A stretch of 64,000 nucleotides of DNA from CAVTPU01 sp963736695 (GTDB lineage: Bacteria > Actinomycetota > Actinomycetes > Mycobacteriales > Micromonosporaceae): contig CAVTPU010000004.1 of assembly GCA_963736695.1 (NCBI GenBank), positions 806,001-870,000 on the forward strand, given 5' to 3'. Position 1 is the stretch's first letter, and every line of letters starts with the position of its first letter. Positions 36,490 through 45,949 of this stretch are shown in pieces. Position numbers and translations under genes: made by a program. Under the pieces are notes generated by a model, which saw nothing but the letters and a program-made list of their open reading frames with translations, was not told where the DNA came from and did no database searches.

Positions 36490-37668
36490 GTGGCTTTACG
36501 CCTGTTCCGTCTGCGAAAGAGAAACCCCTTGTCTCAAGAAACGGCTGCCTCCGTTACGGTGTTCGCCTCCTCCGGGAGTTGGATCGAGTCCGACGCCGTC
36601 ACCCAGTGCCACCAGGTTGCTGCTCTGGACGGCATGACGCACGTCGCGGGCATGCCCGACCTGCATCCCGGCAAAGGCGCCCCGATCGGCGCCGCGATGG
36701 CGTCCACTGTGCTCTACCCGAACTTGGTGGGCTCCGACATCGGCTGTGGCATCGCTGTCTTCCCCATCGATATCAAGCGCGCCGAACCCCAGCGTCTGGT
36801 CGGCCGCTTTCCCGACCTCGACCGCGTTCCCGACCCAGACGACCCGGCCTGGGACTTCGTGGATGCCGACGTTCCCGCCGGTCACCGGGACAGTCTGGGC
36901 ACGGTGGGCCGGGGCAACCATTTCGTGGAGCTGGCCCGGGTCGCGAACATCCTCGACGTGGGCCACGCGGCCCGACTCGGGCTCGCAGCCGGCGATCTGC
37001 TCCTCATTGTGCACAGCGGCTCCCGCGGCCTGGGTGAGGCAATTCTGCGCTCGCACACGCAGGTGCGTGGTGCTGGCCCGGCGGCAGACCCGGAGGACTA
37101 TCTGGCTCGGCACGACGACGCGGTGCGTTGGGGATCGCTCAATCGTCGGCTCTTGGCCGCACGAGTGGCCCTCGCGCTTGGCGCCGAACCCACCGAGCCG
37201 ATCGTCGATGAGTGCCACAACCTGGTCGAGTTCCGTGACGGCATTTACCTGCACCGCAAGGGCGCCGCCCGGGGTGACGGCCGGGACGTGCTCGTCGCCG
37301 GCACCAGAGGGACGCCGTCCTACCTCGTGGCCGCGCACGCCGGCCCGGAGGCCAACTACTCCGTCGCGCACGGAGCGGGTCGCAAGATGTCGCGCGCCGA
37401 CGCCCTGGTGCGGGGCCGCGCAAAACACACGGTCAAGGAGCTGCGTCGCACACCGCTGGGGTCGCTCGTGGTGTGCGGCGACCGGCAGTTGTTGTTCGAA
37501 GAGGCGCCGACGGCATACAAGCGGATCGAGCAGGTGATCGACGACCTGGTCGGGCACGGGCTGGCGACGTCGGTGGCCGTGACGGTCCCGATCATCACTT
37601 ACAAGACGGCCGAGCGCGACCAGCCGCGTGAGCGCCGCAAGGACCGAGGTGGCCATGAGCGTGGCTGA
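36490..37668 (+). CDS. rtcB2: RtcB2-type RNA ligase of the ribosome-repair module
   Basis: About 392 residues (GTG at 36490; the family sequence begins around VTVFASSGSWIESDAV, so the true start may be near 36529). RtcB fold: GMPDLHPGKGAPIGAAM, LVGSDIGCGIAVF (metal Cys/Asp), GRGNHFVEL (catalytic NHFxE), LLIVHSGSRGLG, and the guanylated His in VAHGAGRKMSR. Shorter than canonical RtcB (~470), which marks the RtcB2 clade linked to PrfH. RtcB ligases join a 3'-phosphate to a 5'-OH using GTP. RtcB2-PrfH has been shown to restore 16S rRNA cut in the decoding centre. It overlaps prfH by 14 bp. Confidence 0.92.
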   Translation: MALRLFRLRKRNPLSQETAASVTVFASSGSWIESDAVTQCHQVAALDGMTHVAGMPDLHPGKGAPIGAAMASTVLYPNLVGSDIGCGIAVFPIDIKRAEPQRLVGRFPDLDRVPDPDDPAWDFVDADVPAGHRDSLGTVGRGNHFVELARVANILDVGHAARLGLAAGDLLLIVHSGSRGLGEAILRSHTQVRGAGPAADPEDYLARHDDAVRWGSLNRRLLAARVALALGAEPTEPIVDECHNLVEFRDGIYLHRKGAARGDGRDVLVAGTRGTPSYLVAAHAGPEANYSVAHGAGRKMSRADALVRGRAKHTVKELRRTPLGSLVVCGDRQLLFEEAPTAYKRIEQVIDDLVGHGLATSVAVTVPIITYKTAERDQPRERRKDRGGHERG

Positions 37669-38284
37669 ACGCGTACATCTGCTCTTATCGGCCGGTCGCG
37701 GTCCGCGCGAGTGTGGCTGGGCGGTTGCGCAGCTTCTGCAGCGGCTCGAAGCCGACGCCGCCCGGCATGCTCTGACGACCCACCGGGCCGAGACCGTCGC
37801 AGGCGACCCGCCCGGGACCTACCGGTCGGCCCTGGTAGGCATCCACGGCGTCGGCGCCACCGCCTTCGCCCGCTCGTGGACGGGCACGCTGTGTTGGCAG
37901 GCGCCCAGCCCATATCGGTCGAGCGCGGGCCGCAAGAACTGGTATGTCATCGCGCAACCGTGCGACGTCAGCACCCCACACACCAGGTTCGCGGAGTCAG
38001 ACGTCGACATCGTGGGATGCCGCACCGGCGGCCCCGGCGGCCAGCACCGCAACAAGTCCAGCACCGCGGTTCGGGCCACCCACCGACCGTCGGGCATCGT
38101 CGTCGTGGTCGACACCGAGCGACAGTTCAGCCAGAACCGCCGCTTGGCCCTCGAACGCATCCGCGCCCGCCTGCACGAACGAGACCGCCTCGACATCAAG
38201 GCATTGACCTCGGATCGTTGGCGCGTCCACGACGACCTCGTCCGCGGCGACCCCATCCGCATCGAACGACCGGTAACGTCTTAG
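37655..38284 (+). CDS. prfH: peptide chain release factor H
   Basis: 209 residues from the ATG at 37655; a GTG at 37628 is an alternative. It lacks the codon-recognition domain of RF1/RF2. The catalytic loop is present as RTGGPGGQHRNKSSTAVRATHR (GGQ with the following basic helix). The C-terminal helix contains NRRLALERIRARLHERD. PrfH releases the stalled peptide from ribosomes with a cleaved decoding centre, which allows RtcB2 to religate the rRNA. Coupled to rtcB2, forming one operon. Confidence 0.93.
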   Translation: MSVAERVHLLLSAGRGPRECGWAVAQLLQRLEADAARHALTTHRAETVAGDPPGTYRSALVGIHGVGATAFARSWTGTLCWQAPSPYRSSAGRKNWYVIAQPCDVSTPHTRFAESDVDIVGCRTGGPGGQHRNKSSTAVRATHRPSGIVVVVDTERQFSQNRRLALERIRARLHERDRLDIKALTSDRWRVHDDLVRGDPIRIERPVTS

Positions 38285-38713
38285 GTGTGCTTCGCGTCAG
38301 CTCAGCCCATCCGAGCCGGTGGAGAAACCATTGACGCGTACGCGTATTCGGCCGCCGCGCAAACGGTAACGAACGCTGAGCAGATCGACCACGAAGATCA
38401 GATGCTCGCCCGGCCCGTGACGCCCACCCAGAAAATGGCGAGGGTTCTGGTTGGTGGGTCGTTTGAGTCGGTAGGAGTTGTGTCGGGCGCGTTTGACAAA
38501 CCAGCCTCCCAGATTCGCCGGCCTCATCAACTACGAGCAGCGCATCGATCAACCGGTCAAGGGACGGGTTTCCCGACCGTCAACCTGCGCCTTGGCAACG
38601 GGTGCGCGATGCGTTCCCGTACGGTCTGAAGGTTGCCGCCAGCCGACAGTGGCCGGGGACCTGCCGCGTAAAACGGCCGTGCCATGTTGGTGGGACGCGA
38701 CTAGAGTTTCGCC
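38285..38713. other. spacer filled with gene scraps
   Basis: Holds at least two dead fragments: 38367-38413 repeats the 3' end of the FKBP gene at 40059-40105 with about two mismatches in 47 bp, and 38604-38640 on the minus strand reads GGNLQTVRERIAH, matching the N-terminus of the YheT-like hydrolase. No working gene seen. Confidence 0.7.
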
Positions 38714-39535
38714 GTGCGCATCACGAGCCGTGACCTCGAACCGGTCACCGAACTCACCTATCAGGGGGCGCGTTCCGGCGGTGGCACCGAGACCGTGCGA
38801 CTGCAGGTGACGCGTCTGGGCGTCGAATCGGTGCCCGCGGGCTGCGACGCGGTGTTGGCGACCGGAGATTTGCAGGGTATGGCGCCGTCGCCGTGGGGCG
38901 GCAACCCGGCGCTGTTGGGTGTCACGTTGGCCGACTACCTGCAGGTATGGTTCGAGCAAGGGCTGATCCCGCCGCCACATCGCCTCGCCGTGGTCCTCGC
39001 CGGTGACCTGTACTCGGCTCCGCACGCCGATCGCCGGGGGGCCTCCGGCGAGGTTGACGACGTGTGGCTGGCGTTTGCCACCATCGGCTGCCCGCTGATC
39101 GTCGGCGTGACCGGCAACCACGACGTTCTATCAGACGACGCATTTGCCGAGTTGGGCCAAGCCGCGACGCTCCTTGACGGCACCTGGGTCGACCGCGGCG
39201 GCGTCCGCTTCGCCGGTGTCGGCAACATCATCGGCGATCCCCATCGACTCGGCCGCCGCAGTGAACACACCCAACTGGCCCGGATCGGTGCCGCACTCGC
39301 GGCAAACCCCTCCGTCCTCGTCCTGCACGAAGGACCGCAAGGCGAAGGCTGCGACCAACCCGGCAACTCTGTCATCGGCACCCAACTGCGCAAGCAGCCG
39401 CCGAGCTTGACAATTTGTGGTCACGTCCACTGGGACAAGCCCCTGGCTCGCCTGGGTGCCGGTCACGTCCTCAACGTCGATGGTCGGGCTGTCCTGTTGC
39501 ATCCTCAGAATGAGGAACAGTCGCCGGTCCCGTAA
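38714..39535 (+). CDS. calcineurin-like metallophosphoesterase
   Basis: 273 residues from the GTG at 38714. Metal-site motifs of the family: VLATGDLQGM (GD), LAVVLAGDLY, VGVTGNHDVLSD (GNHD), LHEGP, and TICGHVHWDKPL (GHxHw). A cytoplasmic phosphodiesterase or phosphatase with unknown substrate. A small insert after residue 60 (TLADYLQVWFEQG) distinguishes it from typical YfcE-like enzymes. Confidence 0.88.
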   Translation: MRITSRDLEPVTELTYQGARSGGGTETVRLQVTRLGVESVPAGCDAVLATGDLQGMAPSPWGGNPALLGVTLADYLQVWFEQGLIPPPHRLAVVLAGDLYSAPHADRRGASGEVDDVWLAFATIGCPLIVGVTGNHDVLSDDAFAELGQAATLLDGTWVDRGGVRFAGVGNIIGDPHRLGRRSEHTQLARIGAALAANPSVLVLHEGPQGEGCDQPGNSVIGTQLRKQPPSLTICGHVHWDKPLARLGAGHVLNVDGRAVLLHPQNEEQSPVP

Positions 39536-39725
39536 CGTTGCCTGCTCCACGCGCCATATTGGCACCTGCCCCGCGCGACGCCGGCAGGGCGTCCCAGCCG
39601 AGAGCCCGGTACGGCCATGCGCCATCAACCACGACGAAATTAGCGCTATCTACGCGGGCTACATCCGCCGTCTACGGACCGGCGGGACGGTCACCACGGA
39701 CCCCTGAACTACGGAAACGCGGTTC

Positions 39726-39989
39726 TTAACCGGCCAGTAGCCGGGCCAGCAACATTTGTGGAACCGTTGGGACCGTCGTCTCCACGTGGATGTAGCAGTC
39801 ATCGTGGCCGCTGTAGTACAGCCGCAGGCCATGCAGCAATGGCAGGACTGACGTCTTCATGTCATGGGTGTTGACCGTCAGCGCCAACTCCTCGACTTCG
39901 GCCACCGACAACGGCCGGGCGGCGTCGAACACCTCGATATCGTATGTGCTCCAGCCGCCGAGGAACCGCGATACCTCCGGCCAGGGCAT
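39726..39989 (-). CDS. small hypothetical protein
   Basis: 87 residues from the ATG at 39989 (MPWPEVSRFLGGWSTYDIEVF); a GTG at 40049 would add 20 residues. The text ELALTVNTHDMKTSVLPLLHGLRLYYSGHDDCYIHVE is a conserved actinobacterial family pattern. Alpha/beta, acidic. Probably co-transcribed with the FKBP and DUF817 genes upstream. Function unknown. Confidence 0.7.
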   Translation of the reverse strand: MPWPEVSRFLGGWSTYDIEVFDAARPLSVAEVEELALTVNTHDMKTSVLPLLHGLRLYYSGHDDCYIHVETTVPTVPQMLLARLLAG

Positions 39990-40057
39990 GACCAGCAATT
40001 CGTCGGACCGGGCGCGGCCCGCAGCCGCGGGATGACCGCAGGCGCGCACTCCAAACG

Positions 40058-40435
40058 CTAACGGACGCTGAGCAGATCGACCACGAAGATCAGGTGCTCG
40101 CCCGGCTTGATCACGCCGCCGGCGCCCCGATCGCCGTACGCCAGCGAGGAGGGAATGGTGAGCCGGCGGCGACCGCCGACCCGCATGCCTGCCACTCCCC
40201 GATCCCATCCGGCGATGACTTCCCCACCGCCGAGATGAAACTCAAACGATGAGCGCCGATTCCACGAGGAGTCGAACTCCGCCCCGTCGGAGAACGCGAC
40301 GCCGACGTAGTGCACCTCGACCGTGTTGCCTGGCTGGGCCTGCGCACCCTCGCCGACCTCGAGGTCGACGATCTCCAGGTCAGTGGGAGGCGTGGCCGTT
40401 GTCGGGCGGTCCACCATCGGCTTGCTTCGTGTCAT
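40058..40435 (-). CDS. FKBP-type peptidyl-prolyl isomerase
   Basis: 125 residues, one FKBP domain: VEVHYVGVAFSDGAEFDSSW, FEFHLGGGEVIAGWDRGVAGMRVGGRRRLTIPSSLAYGDRG, GEHLIFVVDLLSVR. All main pocket residues are present (Asp37-type DSS, GxVIxGWdxGv, IP..lAYG). It catalyses cis-trans Pro isomerisation; cytoplasmic (no signal). Its start lies 56 bp inside the DUF817 gene, so the two are translationally coupled. Confidence 0.93.
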   Translation of the reverse strand: MTRSKPMVDRPTTATPPTDLEIVDLEVGEGAQAQPGNTVEVHYVGVAFSDGAEFDSSWNRRSSFEFHLGGGEVIAGWDRGVAGMRVGGRRRLTIPSSLAYGDRGAGGVIKPGEHLIFVVDLLSVR

Positions 40436-41393
40436 ATCGAGACCTTACCTTGACGCCGCCGCCGGAGTCGCACTGATCCGCACTCGACAACCTCTGGACC
40501 GACGATCCCTTCCGCACCAGCTCCCCAACGTCCGGTGGCTGCGGCGGTGAGATCCAGGTAACCATCACCACTGAAATGATCATCAAGAGGAACCAGGATG
40601 TGAGTTTGGTCGGCGACACCAACGTCCAGCCGTCGAGCTGGCTCGGATAGAGCCAGGCCTGCGACCACGTGGCGATATTCTCCGCCACCCAGATGACACC
40701 GGCCACCAGAAGAAACGCCAACAGCAGCGGCATTCGCAGCCGGCGGCGATGGATGCGGAACTGCATGACACAACGGCCGAACACGAGCGCGACAGCGAGG
40801 AGCAGCAGCCACCGCAGGTCGAGAATGTAGTGGTTGGTGAAGAAGTTGGCATATCCGGCCGCGGCGACGACAACAGTCAGCCACAACCTCGGATAGCGGG
40901 CGAACCGCAGGTCAAACAGGCGATTCACCCGGACCATGTAGGAGCCGACCGCGGCATACATGAAACCGCTGAACAGCGGAACCGCCCCGACCCGCAAAAC
41001 ACCATCATCCTCGTACGACCAGGACCCAATGTGGGTCTTGAACAGCTCCATGACCGTTCCAACCAGGTGGAACAGGATCACGACCCGCAGCTCCCGCATG
41101 CTCTCCAGCCGCGCGACAACCATGGCTATCTGAATGGCGACGGCGGCGAGAGTCAGAACGTCGTTGCGAGCCAGCGCCGAACGATCCGGATACCACACAT
41201 GCGCGGCGAAGATGGCCGCCAACATAGCCCCGCCAAAGACACACGCCCACGCCTGTTTGAGAACAAACACACCACACTCGACCAACCAGCCGACTATTCC
41301 GTGTTGCGGCAGTTTCGCCAAAGCCATCCGGAATCGAGCGTCGATCGCACGTTCGGCTCCGGTCAGCGCGGCGACCTCGTGAGGGGTGTCCAT
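40380..41393 (-). CDS. DUF817 integral membrane protein
   Basis: 337 residues, about eight transmembrane helices. DUF817 signatures: LFKTHIGSWSYEDDG (membrane-edge motif with HxGSWxYPE-like text), PLFSGFMYAAVGSYM and YANFFTNHYILDLRW, LVAENIATWSQAW-like WVAENIATWSQAWLYP. C-terminal ~45 residues hydrophilic and overlap the FKBP gene. Role unknown; proposed transporter or enzyme of the membrane. Confidence 0.9.
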   Translation of the reverse strand: MDTPHEVAALTGAERAIDARFRMALAKLPQHGIVGWLVECGVFVLKQAWACVFGGAMLAAIFAAHVWYPDRSALARNDVLTLAAVAIQIAMVVARLESMRELRVVILFHLVGTVMELFKTHIGSWSYEDDGVLRVGAVPLFSGFMYAAVGSYMVRVNRLFDLRFARYPRLWLTVVVAAAGYANFFTNHYILDLRWLLLLAVALVFGRCVMQFRIHRRRLRMPLLLAFLLVAGVIWVAENIATWSQAWLYPSQLDGWTLVSPTKLTSWFLLMIISVVMVTWISPPQPPDVGELVRKGSSVQRLSSADQCDSGGGVKVRSRYDTKQADGGPPDNGHASH

Positions 41394-41414
41394 CGGTGGT
41401 GACCTTATCGCGCC

Positions 41415-42164
41415 TCAGCTCGAACCTTCGTGGACGGGCTGTCGCACGCCGCTGCCGATAGTGGCCCGGTCCTGCGGGTTGTCGACGTAGTGGTGAATGG
41501 CATTGGCGAGAAACGCCGGGTCGATATGCAACCGGCCGACCGGGACATCCTCGCTAGCGACATATTGGCCATATGTCGACATGCGGTTGAGGTATAGCCG
41601 CAGCTTGCGGGGGTGGCGCTTGGTCGGCGGAGGAGGACCGCCGGGGGCGAGTTCATCCCAGGCGACGACTGTCGTGCTCCACATCCGGTGGATGGTCAAA
41701 CCGCTTGGGTCAAGATGAAGCTGCGGACGGTGCACGAGAAGGAAAGCGAGTGCGCCCGCCCAGAAAAGTCCGACGTCGATGATTGTCATCGGCCACGCGA
41801 ATCCGAATTCGGCCACTCGCATTGCGTCACCGTTGGGAACTCGCTCGGTGACGACAAGCCCGCCACTCAGGATCATCCACAGGATCGCCTGCGACGATGC
41901 GAACATCGGCGACGCCTGCGCGGTGAAACGTCCGTCGCCCACCACAAAGCTGGCTGGAGGCCGCAGATTGCTGCCAGCAAGCAACCACAAGATCCCAAAC
42001 GGGACCGCCACCGCGACCGCTATCCCGCCGAGCATCACCGACAAGCCATAGTCCAAGCCCAGTCGCCAGGTCAGTGGCTGCAGCCGGAACGTGACCGCCA
42101 ACCGAAGAATGAATCCGAGTACGCCGAGCGGAACGGCACACCAGCGAAGGGCAGTCGGCGACAT
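41415..42164 (-). CDS. membrane protein with C-terminal PH-like domain
   Basis: About 249 residues from the ATG at 42164. Two N-terminal helices, a short loop, two more helices ending near residue 150, then a ~100-residue cytoplasmic region (LHLDPSGLTIHRMWSTTVVAWDELAPG, KLRLYLNRMSTYGQYVASEDVPVG) with the beta pattern of bPH/YdbT-type domains. Function unknown. Ends 20 bp upstream of DUF817. Confidence 0.7.
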   Translation of the reverse strand: MSPTALRWCAVPLGVLGFILRLAVTFRLQPLTWRLGLDYGLSVMLGGIAVAVAVPFGILWLLAGSNLRPPASFVVGDGRFTAQASPMFASSQAILWMILSGGLVVTERVPNGDAMRVAEFGFAWPMTIIDVGLFWAGALAFLLVHRPQLHLDPSGLTIHRMWSTTVVAWDELAPGGPPPPTKRHPRKLRLYLNRMSTYGQYVASEDVPVGRLHIDPAFLANAIHHYVDNPQDRATIGSGVRQPVHEGSS

Positions 42165-42317
42165 GCAGCGCACACTAGCTGAGCTGGCCAAATGACTCCA
42201 CCGGACGGGCAGGATCCACGTACGGCATGATTTCTTGGTTTTGGTATCTTTCCGTCCCGCACTGATCGCCGGGCCTCAATCGACGGTGACATCAGTTGAA
42301 CGAACGGATGTCGAACC

Positions 42318-42755
42318 ATGATCCACAGCTCTCATGTCATCCGCATCGCGCGTCCGTCACAGGACTTGCGGCGTGCGGAACGATTCTACGTGGACGGCCT
42401 CGGGCTGGCCGTTCTCTACCGGGCGACCGGTGCGGCCGCGCAAGGCGAATACGACCTGCTCATGCTCGGCCCGGTCGGAGGCTCCTGGCACCTGGAACTG
42501 ACCATTGGGGCCGGTGAGGACCTAGCCCCCACCCCCACGGTCGAGGACCTTCTGGTCATCTACCTCGACGCTGCGATCCCGCCGGAGATGGTCGCCCGCG
42601 CCGAAGCCCACGGCGGTGTGGTCACGACGGCACACAACGCCTATTGGGATCAGGACGGCATAACACTCATCGATCCAGACGGATATCGCGTGGTCCTCAC
42701 CTCACGTCGCTGGGGACCGAACACCGCATTTCCGGAGTCCCGGCCAGAGGAATGA
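42318..42755 (+). CDS. VOC/glyoxalase family protein
   Basis: 145 residues. The vicinal-oxygen-chelate fold is seen as SHVIRIARPSQDLRRAERFYVDGLGL at the start and YWDQDGITLIDPDGYRVVLTSRRW at the end, with metal-site His6 (SHVIR), His near HLELT and Glu/Asp positions variable. Single-domain; substrate unknown. Followed by the WD40 gene. Confidence 0.9.
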   Translation: MIHSSHVIRIARPSQDLRRAERFYVDGLGLAVLYRATGAAAQGEYDLLMLGPVGGSWHLELTIGAGEDLAPTPTVEDLLVIYLDAAIPPEMVARAEAHGGVVTTAHNAYWDQDGITLIDPDGYRVVLTSRRWGPNTAFPESRPEE

Positions 42756-42818
42756 TTGTCAAACTGCGCCGGTCGGTTCCAGAAACGCCAAACCAGATCT
42801 GGGTAGGAGCAAGGGACA

Positions 42819-44636
42819 ATGGGAACCGGTGCCGAACTCACATCAGTTCACCTTCGACCGGCGTTCCTTCCTGCCTCCACAATGGCGGTGGACAGCCACA
42901 CCGCACTGATCGCAACCGCAGGCGCTGGTGGACGAGTCTGGATCTGGGATGCCCGCCGGGCAGTGTTGATCACAGCGTTGACCGGACACACCGGCACGGT
43001 CAACGCTGTGGAGTTCTCGCCGGACGGACGGTGGTTGGCCAGCGGCGGCGACGACGCGGTTATCCGGATCTGGGACACCGCCACGGGGCTGGTGACGCGC
43101 GAACTCGCGACACCCGACTCGCCGGTGCGAGCCATCGCCATCTCACCGGATGGCACACGGCTGGCCAGTGGTGGTGATGACGCGCTTGTCCGGATATGGG
43201 ATCTCCGACGTGGCACGGTCCGGCTCGAGGTGCCGGTGCGCACCGGAGCGGTCTGCGCGGTCGCGTTCAACCCGGACGGGCAGGCGGTGGTGACGGCGGA
43301 CGGTCGGGAGCCTGCGAAGGTCTGGAACGCCTCGGACGGAAGCCTGATGTTCGAAACGTACACCGACTGCGGCAGGATCCGGTGTGTCGAGTTTTCGCCG
43401 GACGGTCGACTCCTCGCAACCGCCGGATCCCAAGGGCTGGTCCTGTGGGACGCAGGATCCAGCGGCGAGAAACGCGTCCTGAGCGGACACATAGGACCGG
43501 TTGAGGCTGCGCGGTTTTCCCCGGACGGGCAATGGCTGGGCAGTGGCGGATCTGACGGCACGGTTCGGCTCTGGCACGTGGAAAGCGGTCTGCAGGTGGA
43601 AGAATTGCTGGGTCCGGCCGTCCAGTCCTCGTCACGCGGAGTGCGCGACGTCCGGTTCTTCGCCGATGGGCATTGGCTGGCGAGCGCGGGCGCCGACGGC
43701 GGCGTGCGGATTTGGGACGTACACACCGGTGCTCTGGTTTGTAAGATGATCACGCCACCGTCGACATCGATGTTCGCGGTGACGTCGTTGGCCTTCTCCT
43801 CCGATGGACAGCGCATAGCCGCGCTGTCTCAAACTGGCGACCAGCGGTCCTCCGGAACGGGCGACGGAAACTTGTCGTTGTGGGACATCGGCCAGGCGGC
43901 TCGCACCGGCTGTGCGCAGATCGGCGACGATGCGACGGCGTTGTTCGGCGAGGAACTGCTGACGACCCTGCGAACCGACCCGAAGACGCGACTGGTTGAC
44001 ATCGATGAGCTTTGGAAGCACAAACTACCCGACGTGACGTCGACGATGTCCGTCGACTTCTCCGTGGACGGACGACTGTTAGCAGTTGGGGATCTGTTCG
44101 GTCGAGTTGAGGTGCGCAACCTCGATGGGGGATGGCGGGTGTGTTCCATCACACCATATGGCGGAACGACGTTCGATGAACGCGTATTCGCAATAGCTTT
44201 CGCTCCGGACGGCCGACAGTTCGCCACAGGAGGTGAAGACGGTTGGGTCCGGCTCTGGGAGGTCGATTCAGGCAGGATGCTGCAGGCACTGGACGTCGGT
44301 GGATACGATGCCACGTTTGCGGCCCGCTTCTCCCCATGTGGTCGGTGGCTGGCCACCGGCGGCATCGACAACGTGGTGCGTCTGTGGGAGGTGACAACTG
44401 GGGCGTGCCGGGCCGCGTTGGTGACACTGGCCGACGGCGGTTGGGCCTCAGTCCTCGATGGACGACGCTACAAGTGCGCGGGCGAGCCGAGTGGCGAGTT
44501 CTGGTATTCCTTCGGCATGCGCCGCTATGACTTCCCTGACTTTGCGTCGGTGCCGGGACTAACCCGGGTGCCGGTTGCGGATCGGGTCCTGTCGACTGGG
44601 TTCGGTCGTCTGCACCAGTTTAGCTCGACCCGATAG
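42819..44636 (+). CDS. WD40-repeat beta-propeller protein
   Basis: 605 residues, about ten WD40 repeats of the form FSPDGRWLASGGDDxVIRIWD, e.g. GHTGTVNAVEFSPDG, SPDGTRLASGGDDALVRIWD, RFSPDGQWLGSGGSDGTVRLWH, IAFAPDGRQFATGGEDGWVRLWE. The central repeats are irregular. It ends in a C-terminal domain (DGGWASVLDGRRYKCAGEPSGEFWYSFGM) seen after WD40s in actinobacterial and cyanobacterial proteins. No effector, protease or NACHT part, so it looks like a stand-alone scaffold. Confidence 0.93.
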   Translation: MGTGAELTSVHLRPAFLPASTMAVDSHTALIATAGAGGRVWIWDARRAVLITALTGHTGTVNAVEFSPDGRWLASGGDDAVIRIWDTATGLVTRELATPDSPVRAIAISPDGTRLASGGDDALVRIWDLRRGTVRLEVPVRTGAVCAVAFNPDGQAVVTADGREPAKVWNASDGSLMFETYTDCGRIRCVEFSPDGRLLATAGSQGLVLWDAGSSGEKRVLSGHIGPVEAARFSPDGQWLGSGGSDGTVRLWHVESGLQVEELLGPAVQSSSRGVRDVRFFADGHWLASAGADGGVRIWDVHTGALVCKMITPPSTSMFAVTSLAFSSDGQRIAALSQTGDQRSSGTGDGNLSLWDIGQAARTGCAQIGDDATALFGEELLTTLRTDPKTRLVDIDELWKHKLPDVTSTMSVDFSVDGRLLAVGDLFGRVEVRNLDGGWRVCSITPYGGTTFDERVFAIAFAPDGRQFATGGEDGWVRLWEVDSGRMLQALDVGGYDATFAARFSPCGRWLATGGIDNVVRLWEVTTGACRAALVTLADGGWASVLDGRRYKCAGEPSGEFWYSFGMRRYDFPDFASVPGLTRVPVADRVLSTGFGRLHQFSSTR

Positions 44637-44680
44637 ACCCATCCGCCAGGGTTCTCCAAGCCGCCCATGGTGCCTGTGCC

Positions 44681-45949
44681 TCACTCCTCGGGCAGCCGAC
44701 GCATGGTTCTCAGCGGAGAGAAGACGACCCAGAACACCCCGAGCAGCGCGCCGATGCTGGCGATCCAGAGGACGGAATGTGTCCCGATCGCGGCGCCGAG
44801 TTCCCCGCCGATCAGGGCACCGACCGGCCGGATGCCGTAGTTGACAGTGCGTTTGACGCCGGAGACCACGGCGAGCATCGTCTTCGGTGTGGCCGCGAGC
44901 TGCACCGATCCGGCCGTGATGTCGAGGAACATGACGCCCAGTGCGGAGATGAACTTGGCGGCGAACAGCAGCACGAGCACCAGCGTTCGCTGACCCACAG
45001 CCATCGGCACGAGGACGAGTGGGGCCGGAAAGAGGAAGAGACCGAGGATCACTGCTGGTCCGATGCCGATCCGGCGGCTGACCGGTCCGGTGATCGCTGC
45101 ACCAAGCAGTCCTCCGAACGCGCCGGCCCCGATGATAACGCCCAGCGCGCCCGGGGAGACGTCCAGTTCAGTGGTCACGTAAAGAACGAACAACGCGGAG
45201 AACATGTAGTTGAACAGGTTGAGTGTGGTGGTGCCGAGCAGGATCGCCCGTAGTACCGCGGAACGCGCCACATATCGCACGCCAGCGACCATGCCGAAGC
45301 CGGGGCCGCTAGTGTGCGAGACCTCAGTGACCCTTGTCCGGGTCAGGAAGAAAGCAGACGTCAGATAGGTGAGCGCATCGACGACCAGCGCGACCGGGGC
45401 GGCGAGCACCTGCACGAGCACACCACCGACGCTCGGACCGGCCACGTATGACATGGCCCTGCTGCCGTTGATCAGGCTATTGGCGTTCACATAGTCCGGC
45501 TGCGGGACCAGGGCGACGAAGAGACTGGTGTGCGCCACCTCGAAGAACACCGAGAGAGTCCCGATCAGGAAGACCACGACGCAAAGCAACGTCAGGTTCA
45601 GCGCATCCGCCCACCACAGCAGTGGCACCGCCAGCAGAAGGCCCGCCCGGCCAAGGTCCGCGATGATCATTACTCGTCGTCGCCGATGCCGGTCCGCCCA
45701 TGCGCCTGCAGGCAAGGAGAAGAACAGGTTCGGCAGCAGCGCGGCGGCGGTCAGGTAGCCCATCTCGGCGGGGCCGGCGCCGAGCGCGAGCACGGCCAGC
45801 AGCGGCAGGGCGAGTGTGGTGATCTGGTCGCCAAAGAGCGAGACGGTCTGCGCGGACCAGTAGCGGCGGAAGGATGGCTGCTGTAGCAGTCGCGGAATGC
45901 GGTGCTGGCGCGGTGGCCCCGGTTCGGCTAGGACGAGGGATTTGGTCAC
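44681..45949 (-). CDS. MFS transporter (DHA3/macrolide-efflux type)
   Basis: 422 residues, 12 transmembrane helices. RRYWSAQTVSLFGDQITTLALPLLAVL in helix 1, PAGAWADRHRRRRVM loop motif, INGSRAMSYVAGPSVGGVLVQVLAAPVALVVDALTYLTSAFFL typical of EntS/MefA-type exporters. Its gene overlaps the ArsR regulator (ATGA), forming an operon with the regulator first, so it is likely repressed through the palindromes at 46541-46561. Confidence 0.93.
   Translation of the reverse strand: MTKSLVLAEPGPPRQHRIPRLLQQPSFRRYWSAQTVSLFGDQITTLALPLLAVLALGAGPAEMGYLTAAALLPNLFFSLPAGAWADRHRRRRVMIIADLGRAGLLLAVPLLWWADALNLTLLCVVVFLIGTLSVFFEVAHTSLFVALVPQPDYVNANSLINGSRAMSYVAGPSVGGVLVQVLAAPVALVVDALTYLTSAFFLTRTRVTEVSHTSGPGFGMVAGVRYVARSAVLRAILLGTTTLNLFNYMFSALFVLYVTTELDVSPGALGVIIGAGAFGGLLGAAITGPVSRRIGIGPAVILGLFLFPAPLVLVPMAVGQRTLVLVLLFAAKFISALGVMFLDITAGSVQLAATPKTMLAVVSGVKRTVNYGIRPVGALIGGELGAAIGTHSVLWIASIGALLGVFWVVFSPLRTMRRLPEE

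Noticed and set aside
36496..37656. 386-codon open frame opposite rtcB2
   Set aside because: Antisense shadow; rtcB2 has all active-site motifs in its frame.
42819..44636. WD40 immune-type NTPase or protease (Avs/CHAT-like)
   Set aside because: No NTPase, protease or other effector domain; the protein is propeller plus a small tail.
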